A stretch of 10,183 nt of DNA from Desulfobacteraceae bacterium (GTDB taxonomy: Bacteria; Desulfobacterota; Desulfobulbia; Desulfobulbales; Desulfobulbaceae): NCBI GenBank assembly GCA_022837185.1, contig JALHJD010000084.1, forward strand, positions 1 through 10,183. Direction: 5' to 3'. The position numbers and the translations under genes are program-made. Below, in pieces: positions 1 to 6,358 of this stretch. The stretch's first letter is position 1. Every line of letters begins with the position of its first letter. The notes below the pieces were generated by a model, which had not been told where the DNA came from, searched no databases, and saw nothing but the letters and a program-made list of their open reading frames with translations.

Positions 1-433
1 TGAGGCGGATGACCTTTTCAACGTTCCCCTTGAGGATCGCCACCTCGTTGAGGCTGTACAGCACGCCTTTGTCCCGCCGGTCAATTTCCCCGACAAGACG
101 CACCTTGAGCATCATGCGCTGCTCAATGCAGCCCCGGCCGGACAGAACCTCCTCCAGGGCCTGATACATCTCCCCTTCCGCCACTTCGGTGAGAAAGCCG
201 AGGTTGCCGAGATTGATGCCGATCACAGGAATATCGAGGCGGCTGGCCCGATCGGCCACGTGCAGCAGGGTGCCGTCGCCGCCGAGGATGACGAGCATAT
301 CCATCCCCGGTTCGATGACGTCGAGTTTCGCCTCTATTCCCCGTCCGGTCAGCCAGTCGGCCAGTTCTCGGCCGATCCCCAGTACCCGGGGGGAATCGAG
401 TTTGGTGATAATGCCAACCGCGCGGATGGTCAT
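1..433 (-). CDS. nadK: NAD kinase, N-terminal part (3' end beyond window)
   Basis: Phosphorylates NAD to NADP in the cytoplasm, setting the NADP(H) pool. I translated the minus strand from ATG 433-431 and obtained about 144 open codons to the left edge. Visible family motifs are LGGDGTLL at residues 50-57 (the GGDGT signature of NAD/diacylglycerol kinase-type enzymes), GINLGNLGFLTEV at 72-84, and the Asn-Glu pair in SLNEVA (N129, E130) used in nucleotide binding. NadK proteins usually run near 290 residues, so roughly the C-terminal half lies outside the window. The start is fixed by overlap with the upstream gene: ATGA at 433-430 holds both the nadK start and the proC stop, which implies translational coupling. 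The N-terminal stretch before GGDGT (about 50 residues) is short, as in many compact bacterial NadK proteins. Identity is very likely; the truncation comes only from the window border. Confidence 0.95.
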   Translation of the reverse strand, partial: MTIRAVGIITKLDSPRVLGIGRELADWLTGRGIEAKLDVIEPGMDMLVILGGDGTLLHVADRASRLDIPVIGINLGNLGFLTEVAEGEMYQALEEVLSGRGCIEQRMMLKVRLVGEIDRRDKGVLYSLNEVAILKGNVEKVIRL

Positions 434-1242
434 TGCCCCAGCTCCCTCGATTTATCGGCGGCGGCCTCGACCGCGGTCATGATTGCGCCGCGGAAACCCG
501 ACTCCTCCAGGACCTGCAGGCCGGTAATCGTGGTTCCGCCCGGGGAAGTGACCCGGCCCTTCAGCACCGCCGCCGGTTCACCGGATTCGATGGCCAGTTT
601 GGCCGCTCCGTACACTGTCTGCAGCACGAGCTTTTCTGCCGTGTCCCGGGGCAGTCCCGCCAGCACGCCTCCGTCGATCAGCGCCTCGATGAACATGAAG
701 ACGTATCCGGGGCCGCTGCCGGACAGTCCTGTCACCGCATCAAGCAAAGGCTCGCTGACTTCCACGCACATGCCGACGGCGGAAAAAATCCTCCGCACCG
801 TTGCCATGTCGGCGGCGGTCGCCCGGCTGTTCGGACTCAAGGCCGAAGCGCCGGCCAGGACCAGCGCCGGCGTATTCGGCATGACCCTGACAATGCGCTT
901 ATCGCTCCCCAATCCCTTTTCCAGGGTTCTGATCGGTATGCCGGCGGCAATGGAAATGACCAGGTGGTCCCCGGTGAGATGCTTTCTGTACGCACCAAGC
1001 ACCTTGTCCATGATCTGCGGCTTGACCGCCAGGATCAGGACCGGGCACGATGCGGCAAGGGCTGCCGCGTCAGCGAGCGGCCGCACCCCGTACTCGCGTT
1101 CGAGATGCGCCGCTCTTTCGGTATCGGGCTCAACAACCATGATGTTGCCGGCCGCTGTGAGGCCGGAATGAATCATGCCCCGGATAAGGGCCTCGCCCAT
1201 CTGACCGCCGCCAACAAGGCCAATAGTATAGAAATTATGCAT
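430..1242 (-). CDS. proC: Pyrroline-5-carboxylate reductase
   Basis: Catalyses the last step of proline synthesis, reducing 1-pyrroline-5-carboxylate with NAD(P)H in the cytoplasm. The 270-residue product is full length for the family. An N-terminal Rossmann fold opens with IGLVGGGQMG (residues 7-16). AVKPQ (72-76) and MPNTPA (121-126) are the usual dinucleotide-domain motifs. The C-terminal catalytic/dimer domain carries TGLSGSGPGYV (171-181) and VTSPGGTT (231-238), the P5C reductase signature area. The start ATG 1242-1240 gives the expected N-terminus, although no strong Shine-Dalgarno precedes it. The stop overlaps the nadK start by four bases, so the two genes are probably one transcript. 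An intrinsic terminator about 170 bases upstream separates it from lpxC, which implies its own promoter. One small variation is GGGQMG, where many homologues have GxGNM. Confidence 0.97.
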   Translation of the reverse strand: MHNFYTIGLVGGGQMGEALIRGMIHSGLTAAGNIMVVEPDTERAAHLEREYGVRPLADAAALAASCPVLILAVKPQIMDKVLGAYRKHLTGDHLVISIAAGIPIRTLEKGLGSDKRIVRVMPNTPALVLAGASALSPNSRATAADMATVRRIFSAVGMCVEVSEPLLDAVTGLSGSGPGYVFMFIEALIDGGVLAGLPRDTAEKLVLQTVYGAAKLAIESGEPAAVLKGRVTSPGGTTITGLQVLEESGFRGAIMTAVEAAADKSRELGQ

Positions 1243-1295
1243 AGTTACACCAGAAATTTAACGCAAAACTTAAAGTTTACCCCTGCATGCACTGC

Positions 1296-1313
1296 CCTGC
1301 CGCCGCCGGCAGG
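1296..1313 (-). other. Hairpin in the proC leader
   Basis: CCTGCCG (1296-1302) and CGGCAGG (1307-1313) form a perfect 7-bp stem with a 4-base loop, about 55 bases upstream of the proC start. Flanking GCATGC-type sequences on either side can extend the stem imperfectly. No oligo-U run follows on the minus strand, so it does not look like a terminator. It may be a leader structure or a chance GC palindrome. Confidence 0.4.
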
Positions 1314-1365
1314 ATGCGTGCTGTTTCCTCACCGACCTCAACCGGCAGCAAATCGGGTTTGCCCG

Positions 1366-1417
1366 GCGCTATCTTTGCGCTATTTGCTATATACCAGTGA
1401 CAGCGCCAAAATAGCAA
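1366..1417 (-). promoter_or_regulatory. Candidate proC-nadK promoter with ATAGC repeats
   Basis: On the minus strand, TTGCTA (1417-1412) and TATATA (1393-1388) are separated by 18 bases and could be -35 and -10 elements. Transcription would then start near 1381, leaving a leader of about 140 bases before proC. ATAGC occurs three times on the minus strand (1390-1386, 1383-1379, 1372-1368), overlapping and following the -10 element. One inverted copy lies at 1411-1415. GGCGCT (1365-1370) and AGCGCC (1402-1407) form a further inverted pair around the block. The promoter boxes are only moderate matches, so this is a suggestion; the repeats themselves are directly visible. Confidence 0.3.
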
Positions 1418-1452
1418 AAAAAATCCCGCCGGCCTTCAAGGCCGGCGGGATT
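1415..1452 (-). terminator. Intrinsic terminator of lpxC
   Basis: A perfect 14-bp inverted repeat has arms at 1422-1435 and 1439-1452 and a 3-base loop. It is followed on the minus strand by a run of T residues (plus-strand A run ending at 1421). It begins 21 bases after the lpxC stop, the typical position for rho-independent termination. There is no T run on the other side, so it acts on minus-strand transcription only. It separates lpxC from proC-nadK. Confidence 0.93.
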
Positions 1453-1473
1453 CGAATTCATCACGGTGAAATT

Positions 1474-2472
1474 CTAGGCCGCGCAGGATGGCCGAACGGC
1501 GGCCGAAGGCTCCAATGAAGGAACGAGCAACTGGTTGATCCTGTCGCCGGCCGATTTTGTCTGGACAACGACCTGCTTGAAAACCGATCCCCCGTTTTTC
1601 TTGAACTGAACATATTCCCAGCAATCGGGGCTCTCGGCTATGGCCTGCATGAGGCCGAGGTGCATCCTGTGCCCGGACCGGTCGGCAATGACATGGCCCA
1701 GCACGGGGTTGCCGAGGAGGGCCAGGTCCCCGATCAGATCCAGCACCTTGTGGCGGACGAATTCGTCGTCAAAGCGCAATCCGTCCTCGTTCAGGATCGA
1801 CCGCCGATCCCAGTGAATGGCGATCACGCTGTCCAGAGTGCCCCCCAGCGCCAGGCCGTTGGCCCACAAACTCTCAACCTGTTCGACAAAGCCAAAGGTC
1901 CGGGCCCGGGCAATTTCCTTCCGGAAACCCTCCTGGGTCACCTCGATGCTGTACATCTGGTCGCCGATCAGGTCGTCGCCGAAATCAATCCTTCCCGTCA
2001 CCTTGAACCCCTCGTACGGCTCGATGCGAATGGATTTTTCGCCCTCGGCAAAGACAATGGGTCTGGTGATGCGGAGAACCTTGCGCAGGGCCCTCTGCCT
2101 CCTGCGGCCGCTTTTTGACAGCAGGTGCATGAAGGGACCGGCGCTGCCGTCCATGATGGGGACTTCATACGAATCAAGTTCGATATCCGCGTTGTCAATG
2201 CCCGATCCCCGCAGGGCGGCAAGCAGGTGTTCGGTGGTGGCGACCGTGGTCGTCCCGTTGCCGAGAGTGGTGGCCAGCCGCGTATCGACGACCTGCTTCA
2301 TGTGCGCCTGAACGGTCCTGTTTTTGTCCAGGTCGGAGCGGATGAAACGGATGCCCGAATTGGCCGGGGCCGGTTTGATGGTCAGGTTGACCGTTCTGCC
2401 GGCATGGAGGCCCACACCGCAACAGCTGACGGGTTGTCTAAGGGTATATTGGTACGGTTCGATGGCGGTCAT
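1474..2472 (-). CDS. lpxC: UDP-3-O-acyl-N-acetylglucosamine deacetylase
   Basis: Zinc hydrolase of the cytoplasm that removes the N-acetyl group from UDP-3-O-acyl-GlcNAc, the committed step of lipid A synthesis. From ATG 2472 the product is 332 residues. The expected metal and catalytic residues are all visible: TEHLLAAL with H82, HKVLDLIGD with H241 and D245, and RSGH with H268. These sit three residues later than the E. coli positions as I recall them (79, 238, 242, 265), which supports this start over a TTG seven codons upstream at 2493. The N-terminal VSCCGVGLHAG segment is also typical. The tail after about residue 305 is longer than in most homologues and ends in small nonpolar residues (PSCAA). 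It is followed by a strong terminator and preceded by a 340-base spacer after lpxK, so the two genes probably have separate transcription. Confidence 0.97.
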   Translation of the reverse strand: MTAIEPYQYTLRQPVSCCGVGLHAGRTVNLTIKPAPANSGIRFIRSDLDKNRTVQAHMKQVVDTRLATTLGNGTTTVATTEHLLAALRGSGIDNADIELDSYEVPIMDGSAGPFMHLLSKSGRRRQRALRKVLRITRPIVFAEGEKSIRIEPYEGFKVTGRIDFGDDLIGDQMYSIEVTQEGFRKEIARARTFGFVEQVESLWANGLALGGTLDSVIAIHWDRRSILNEDGLRFDDEFVRHKVLDLIGDLALLGNPVLGHVIADRSGHRMHLGLMQAIAESPDCWEYVQFKKNGGSVFKQVVVQTKSAGDRINQLLVPSLEPSAAVRPSCAA

Positions 2473-2533
2473 TTTGGCTATCCGTTCACACAATGTTTTG
2501 CTGAGGTTGGCTGAGAATTACTTTTAAGAATGC

Positions 2534-2556
2534 AAAAAAAAGGCCAATATGCAGCC
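2534..2556 (-). promoter_or_regulatory. Weak hairpin plus T run in the lpxC leader
   Basis: In minus-strand RNA, the stretch from 2556 to 2542 can form a stem of three GC and two GU pairs with a 5-base loop. Eight U residues follow immediately (plus-strand A run 2534-2541). It sits about 60 bases upstream of the lpxC ATG. It could be a second lpxK terminator, an attenuator-like element of lpxC, or simply an AT-rich leader. The stem is weak, so confidence is low. Confidence 0.3.
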
Positions 2557-2661
2557 AAAGAGCAACAAAGGCACCTGTGTTTAAAAAAACTCGTAATATC
2601 AATGCGTTTTAGATAACCGACTTCCGTCCGCATTCCTTCGGGCATGACCCCATAATGTTGC

Positions 2662-2698
2662 AAAAAAAACACACTTTGGCGAGATGGGCCCGAAGTGT
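2662..2698 (-). terminator. Probable intrinsic terminator of lpxK
   Basis: ACACTT (2671-2676) and AAGTGT (2693-2698) form a 6-bp stem, extended after one mismatch by two GC pairs (2678-2679 with 2690-2691). On the minus strand the hairpin is followed by a run of eight T (plus-strand A run 2662-2669). It lies about 115 bases past the lpxK stop. A T run also follows on the plus strand (2703-2708), so it could act in both directions, though no plus-strand gene enters it. Confidence 0.55.
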
Positions 2699-2812
2699 TG
2701 CATTTTTTACACAGCGAAATATCGTCCGGACAGGTTCCCTTGGCAGGGCGGCCCTTTCATCGGAATCGGGCACCGCCGCATCCCTTTTCCCGCACAGATC
2801 CGGGAAGGTCTC

Positions 2813-3865
2813 TTACGCGGACCGGAGCAAGCCGGTCAAAAACGCGTGAAAATCCTCATCCAGCCGGGCCTCCATGCGAAGGGCATAAATCGGCATGGAG
2901 GGACGAAGCCCCTTCAGCTTGACCATGTCCTTTTCCGTTGTTATGCAGGCTTCGGCGCCGGCGTTTTTTGCCTGGCGGAGGATTTCGGCCAGATTGGACC
3001 TGCCGTATCGCTGATGATCAGCCAGGGGAATAAAACCGCGGATTTGGAGCTGCAGGTCGTTCAGGGTCTGTGCAAAGCGCCCGGGAAAGGCAATGCCTGC
3101 AAAGGCGAACAGTGCTTTTCCCCTGATCTCCTCTATGGCTGTCTCCCTGTCCCATGATCCGTCCGCGCTGGAAACAGCCAGGGTGGGCAAATATTCCGCC
3201 AGGAATACGGGCCGGCCGGGAAAACGCCTGGTGAGCAGGTCGGCGAAACGGGCGGCGCGCTCCCGGTTTCTGTCGCAGGTATTGGTCAGGATGAAGGCGT
3301 GGGACCTATTGAGCGCCTTCACCGGCTCCCTGAGGTCGCCGCCGGGAAAAACGCGGCTGTTACCGGCCAGGGTGTCGGCATGAAACAGGACCAGGTCAAT
3401 ATCCCTGGCCAAGGCCAGATGCTGAAATCCGTCGTCCAGGATCAGGACCCCGGCACCATACTCCACCGCCTTTCTGGCGGGATGAGTCCTGGCCGGGCCC
3501 GTGAGCACCGGCACCCCCTGAAGGGTTTCGGCCAGCAGCCTGGGCTCGTCCCCGGCCTTGCGCGCATCGAGCAGCACGGACGAACCGTCTGAGACGATAT
3601 TGACTTTGCCCCCTGCCCTGCCCTTGTAGCCCCGGCTGATGATCGCCGGCCGGAGCCCCTCCTTCAGCAGCAGACGGGCGATATACTGCACCACCGGGGT
3701 TTTCCCCGTGCCGCCGAGGGTCAGGTTGCCGACGCTGATGACCGGAACCTCGACCCGGTTGACGCGCAGCATCCCGGCATTGTACAGTGACTCCCGCAAG
3801 CGCATCACGGCGCAGTACAGAGGCGAGAGCGGCCTTCCAACCGCAAAGAGGAGGGTTCGGTCCAT
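2813..3865 (-). CDS. lpxK: Tetraacyldisaccharide 4'-kinase
   Basis: Inner-membrane kinase that phosphorylates the 4' position of the lipid A disaccharide precursor, giving lipid IVA. The 350-residue product is full length. The P-loop is VGNLTLGGTGKTP at residues 45-57. SRGYKG (77-82), DDGFQH (144-149), DHQRY (283-287) and TEKD (310-313) follow in the family order. The N-terminal segment (PLSPLYCAVMRLRESLYNAG) corresponds to the membrane-associating N-terminal helix of LpxK and supports the start at ATG 3865-3863, although the Shine-Dalgarno upstream is poor. It is the first minus-strand gene after a divergent promoter region. A terminator-like hairpin follows before lpxC, so co-transcription with lpxC would need read-through. 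In many Gram-negatives lpxK sits by msbA or kdtA; neither is seen here. Confidence 0.97.
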   Translation of the reverse strand: MDRTLLFAVGRPLSPLYCAVMRLRESLYNAGMLRVNRVEVPVISVGNLTLGGTGKTPVVQYIARLLLKEGLRPAIISRGYKGRAGGKVNIVSDGSSVLLDARKAGDEPRLLAETLQGVPVLTGPARTHPARKAVEYGAGVLILDDGFQHLALARDIDLVLFHADTLAGNSRVFPGGDLREPVKALNRSHAFILTNTCDRNRERAARFADLLTRRFPGRPVFLAEYLPTLAVSSADGSWDRETAIEEIRGKALFAFAGIAFPGRFAQTLNDLQLQIRGFIPLADHQRYGRSNLAEILRQAKNAGAEACITTEKDMVKLKGLRPSMPIYALRMEARLDEDFHAFLTGLLRSA

Positions 3866-3911
3866 AACGGAAATATTCAGGAGTTTACCGCATCGTCATG
3901 ATGCAGCATGA

Positions 3912-3939
3912 AATATATACCATTTTTCATAAAAATAAA
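3912..3939 (-). promoter_or_regulatory. Candidate lpxK promoter
   Basis: On the minus strand TATATT (3917-3912) is a five-of-six match to a sigma70 -10 box. TTTATT (3939-3934) is a weak -35, 16 bases upstream, in an AT-rich stretch about 40 bases before the lpxK start. An inverted repeat, GCATC (3890-3894) with GATGC (3900-3904), lies just downstream in the predicted leader and could be an operator. Confidence 0.35.
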
Positions 3940-4130
3940 GTCGGGCGATGGTTTTGCCGCGCAACGGAAAAAATCCCGGCCTGTTCCCATTGTCCTCGAT
4001 CACGGCGAAGATCCCATCAGGCCCGGCAAGCCGAAACCGCCGCCGGGAACTTCTGCCGGTCCGGAGCCGCCGTTTCGCTCCGGCGATTCTTTCCGGCGGT
4101 CGGCCATTTTTCAGTGCAAAAAACGGGTAA

Positions 4131-4158
4131 TTGAGTAAGAATTACTCGCTCATAGTAT
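4131..4158 (+). promoter_or_regulatory. Candidate liv operon promoter with overlapping palindrome
   Basis: TTGAGT (4131-4136) and TAGTAT (4153-4158) are separated by 16 bases and each match the sigma70 consensus at four of six positions. A perfect inverted repeat, GAGTAA-gaa-TTACTC (4133-4147), overlaps the -35 box and spacer, where a repressor would block polymerase. A second possible -10, TATTAT (4164-4169), lies in AGGG-TATTAT-CCCT. This is about 50 bases ahead of livJ. Which regulator binds, if any, cannot be told from sequence. Confidence 0.45.
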
Positions 4159-4191
4159 CAGGGTATTATCCCTACACATCGTTCAACAGCA

Positions 4192-4197
4192 GGGAGG
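4192..4197 (+). promoter_or_regulatory. Ribosome binding site of livJ
   Basis: GGGAGG seven bases before the ATG at 4205 is a strong Shine-Dalgarno sequence, fitting high expression of a periplasmic binding protein and fixing the start. Confidence 0.85.
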
Positions 4198-4204
4198 CGC
4201 GATC

Positions 4205-5329
4205 ATGAAGAACGCACGGCACATCCTGGCCATGTTTTGTGCTCTTGTCGTCGCGGCAGCCGTCCATGTCGGCCCCGCCGCCGCGGAAACCATCAAAATC
4301 GGAGTCGCCGGCGCCCACAGCGGCGACCTGGCTTCGTACGGCTTGCCCACCGTCAATGCAGCGGAACTCGTTGTCAAGGACATCAACGCCAAAGGCGGAA
4401 TCAACGGCAGGAAGGTTGAACTGCTTGTCGAGGACGACGTGTGCAAGCCGGAAATAGCCACCAATACGGCGACCAAGCTGATCTCCCAGGGCGCCCACGT
4501 GATCATCGGCCATATCTGTTCCGGGGCGACCAAGGCCGCCCTGCCCATTTACAAGGAATCCGGTACCATCGTCATCTCCCCTTCCGCCACCAATCCTGAG
4601 CTTACCCAGAGCGGCGACTATCCCAATTTCTATCGGACCATCGCCTCCGACGACGCCCAGGCCAGGACCGAGGTGGATTTTGCCGTCAAGGTGCTCGGCC
4701 TCAGGAAGATCGCCATCATACACGACAAGGGTGATTACGGCAAAGGCCTGGCCGAATTTGCCAAAATCTTTGTCGAGCAGTCCGGCGCGGCCGAGGTGGT
4801 CCTGTACGAAGGCGTCACCCCGGGCGCGGTGGACTACTCCGCCGTGGTCCAGAAAATCAGGCGGTCCCAGGCCGAAGCCGTCATTTTCGGCGGCTATCAC
4901 CCGGAAGCGTCAAAAATCGTCACCCAGATGCGGAAGAAAAAAATGGAAACGGTCTTCATTTCCGATGACGGCGTCAAGGATGACACCTTTATCAAGGTTG
5001 CCGGTCAATATGCCGAGGGCGTCTATGCCACCGGCCCCGCCGATGTGACGGCGAACCCCCTGGCCATAGCGGCACGCGAGGCCCATGTCAAGGCGTACGG
5101 CGCCGAGCCCGGAGCTTTTTTTGACAATGCCTATGCCGCGGCCCTGGCAATCACCCACGCGCTCGAACAGGCGGGCTCAACCGACCCCGGAGCCATCGCC
5201 GATGCCCTGCGCACCAAGGATGTCTCCACCCCATTCGGCGACATTCACTTTGATGAGCGCGGCGACGCCACCGGCGTCGGCTTTTCCGTTTACCAGGTAC
5301 AGAATGGCCGGTACGTTCAGGTGCAGTAG
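4205..5329 (+). CDS. livJ: Branched-chain amino acid ABC transporter, periplasmic binding protein
   Basis: Captures leucine, isoleucine, valine or related amino acids in the periplasm and delivers them to the LivHM permease. The 374-residue precursor begins with a Sec signal peptide: MKNAR basic start, hydrophobic stretch to about residue 20, and cleavage after PAAA near residue 27. No lipobox is seen. The type I periplasmic binding fold starts at TIKIGVAGAHSG (29-40), with VKDINAKGGINGRKV (57-71) and ISPSATNP (124-131, ligand-pocket region). Cys80 and Cys105 become 53 and 78 after cleavage at residue 27, matching the disulfide I recall from E. coli LivJ. It heads a complete livJHMGF cluster and has a strong ribosome site. 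A stable hairpin follows its stop, probably protecting its message. Substrate preference (aliphatic amino acids, or other ligands of this large family such as amides) cannot be settled from sequence alone. Confidence 0.95.
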   Translation: MKNARHILAMFCALVVAAAVHVGPAAAETIKIGVAGAHSGDLASYGLPTVNAAELVVKDINAKGGINGRKVELLVEDDVCKPEIATNTATKLISQGAHVIIGHICSGATKAALPIYKESGTIVISPSATNPELTQSGDYPNFYRTIASDDAQARTEVDFAVKVLGLRKIAIIHDKGDYGKGLAEFAKIFVEQSGAAEVVLYEGVTPGAVDYSAVVQKIRRSQAEAVIFGGYHPEASKIVTQMRKKKMETVFISDDGVKDDTFIKVAGQYAEGVYATGPADVTANPLAIAAREAHVKAYGAEPGAFFDNAYAAALAITHALEQAGSTDPGAIADALRTKDVSTPFGDIHFDERGDATGVGFSVYQVQNGRYVQVQ

Positions 5330-5344
5330 GCAGCGACTACCAGG

Positions 5345-5373
5345 CGGAGGGCGTGCCGCGGCGGCGCCCTCCG
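5345..5373 (+). other. Intercistronic hairpin between livJ and livH
   Basis: CGGAGGGCG (5345-5353) and CGCCCTCCG (5365-5373) form a perfect 9-bp GC-rich stem with an 11-base loop, 16 bases after the livJ stop. No T run follows, so it is not a canonical terminator. Such stems after binding-protein genes are known to stabilise the upstream message or lower downstream expression, giving more binding protein than permease. Confidence 0.65.
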
Positions 5374-5443
5374 ATCATCATCCGCAAGACCCGGAGCCGC
5401 CAGGTCGGGCGGACGGATAAGGAAACATCCCCTCCCGGAGACC

Positions 5444-6346
5444 ATGGATTATTTCATTGAGCTTTTTTTCAGCGGCCTGACCCGAGGCTCGATTTACGCC
5501 CTCATAGCTCTTGGATATACCATGGTGTACGGCATCATCGGGCTGATCAATTTCGCCCACGGCGAAATTTACATGATCGGGGCCTTCACGGCCCTGATCG
5601 TCTCAACCGTCCTGTCGATCTACAACATGCCCCTCGCCGCCATTCTTGTTCTCACCGTCCTGGCCTCGGCCATCTGGGCCGGCGCCTACGGCTTTACCGT
5701 TGAAAAACTGGCCTACAAGCCCCTCCGCCGGGCCCCGCGGCTTTCGCCCCTGATCTCGGCCATCGGCATGTCAATTTTTCTCCAGAACTATGTCCTCCTG
5801 GCCCAGACCCCGGATTTTCTCCCCTTTCCGCCCCTGATTCCTGAATTCGCCTTCATGGAGCCCGTTGCCGGGGTCATTGGCTCATCCGAACTGGTCATTC
5901 TGACGATGACGACGGTGCTCATGCTGCTCCTTACCCTGTTCATTAAATTCACCCGCCTCGGCAAGGCGATGCGCGCCACTGCCCAGGACAGGACCATGGC
6001 CAGGCTGGTCGGCATCAATGTCAACATGATCATTTCCACCACCTTTATCATCGGCTCCGGCCTTGCCGCCATCGGCGGGCTGCTGATCGCCTCGCACATC
6101 GGGCAGATCAATTTCTTCATCGGCTTCATTGCCGGCATCAAGGCCTTTACCGCGGCCGTGCTGGGGGGCATCGGCTCGGTGCCCGGCGCCGTGCTCGGCA
6201 GCTTCATTCTCGGTCTGACGGAAAGCTTCGCCACCGGCTACGTTTCCAGCGATTATGAAGATGTCTTCGCCTTCTCCCTGCTGGTCCTGATCCTGATCTT
6301 CCGTCCCGCCGGTCTGTTGGGCAAATCGGCGGCGGAGAAGGTCTGA
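5444..6346 (+). CDS. livH: Branched-chain amino acid ABC transporter permease LivH
   Basis: Inner-membrane permease that pairs with LivM to form the translocation channel. The 300-residue length is usual. The N-terminal segment GLTRGSIYALIALGYTMVYG (residues 11-30), followed by IIGLINFAHGE (31-41), is highly characteristic of LivH. Multiple hydrophobic helices follow. The cytoplasmic coupling loop that contacts the ATPase reads GKAMRATAQDRTMARLVGI (173-191), and AVLGGIGSVPGA (238-249) and IFRPAGLLG (285-293) close the protein. The start is fixed by an in-frame stop at 5417-5419 and a GGAG at 5437-5440, which is unusually close (three bases) to the ATG. livM begins 12 bases after its stop. It belongs to the livJHMGF operon. 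Confidence 0.97.
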   Translation: MDYFIELFFSGLTRGSIYALIALGYTMVYGIIGLINFAHGEIYMIGAFTALIVSTVLSIYNMPLAAILVLTVLASAIWAGAYGFTVEKLAYKPLRRAPRLSPLISAIGMSIFLQNYVLLAQTPDFLPFPPLIPEFAFMEPVAGVIGSSELVILTMTTVLMLLLTLFIKFTRLGKAMRATAQDRTMARLVGINVNMIISTTFIIGSGLAAIGGLLIASHIGQINFFIGFIAGIKAFTAAVLGGIGSVPGAVLGSFILGLTESFATGYVSSDYEDVFAFSLLVLILIFRPAGLLGKSAAEKV

Positions 6347-6358
6347 GGCGGCCCGGCC

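Larger units (their letters stand above)
2473..2812. other. Intergenic region between lpxK end and lpxC start
   Basis: No credible gene was seen here; the short open frames lack a ribosome site and family features. The region is markedly more AT-rich around 2520-2670 than its surroundings. It holds a small hairpin right after the lpxK stop (TTCCCG 2787-2792 with CGGGAA 2801-2806), a terminator-like element at 2662-2698, and a second weak hairpin plus T run at 2534-2556. The lpxC promoter should lie here, but I could not pick convincing boxes. Confidence 0.6.
3866..4204. other. Divergent intergenic region between lpxK and livJ
   Basis: This 339-base spacer separates two divergent transcription units. 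I see no credible gene. All three plus frames are open over 3948-4130 but give unrelated Arg/Pro-rich strings with no ribosome site. The left part is AT-rich (3905-3945, likely lpxK promoter). The middle is GC-rich and contains a 7-bp inverted repeat (CCGGAGC 4061-4067, GCTCCGG 4077-4083). The right part carries the liv promoter candidate. Confidence 0.6.

Noticed and set aside
433..1518. Long plus-strand open frames antisense to proC and nadK
   Set aside because: Translations have no recognisable domains and mirror the clearly conserved proC and nadK coding sequence on the other strand.
2472..2493. TTG start at 2493 for lpxC
   Set aside because: ATG 2472 puts the zinc and catalytic residues at positions nearly equal to E. 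coli LpxC, and the extra seven residues look unrelated to the family.
2478..2672. 64-codon minus-strand frame overlapping the lpxC start
   Set aside because: No ribosome site or recognisable domain. It runs through the hairpin and T-run leader elements and overlaps the lpxC start.
3898..4138. Small plus-strand open frames ahead of livJ
   Set aside because: All three frames are open at once in a GC-rich stretch, products are Arg/Pro-rich and unrelated, and no ribosome site precedes them.
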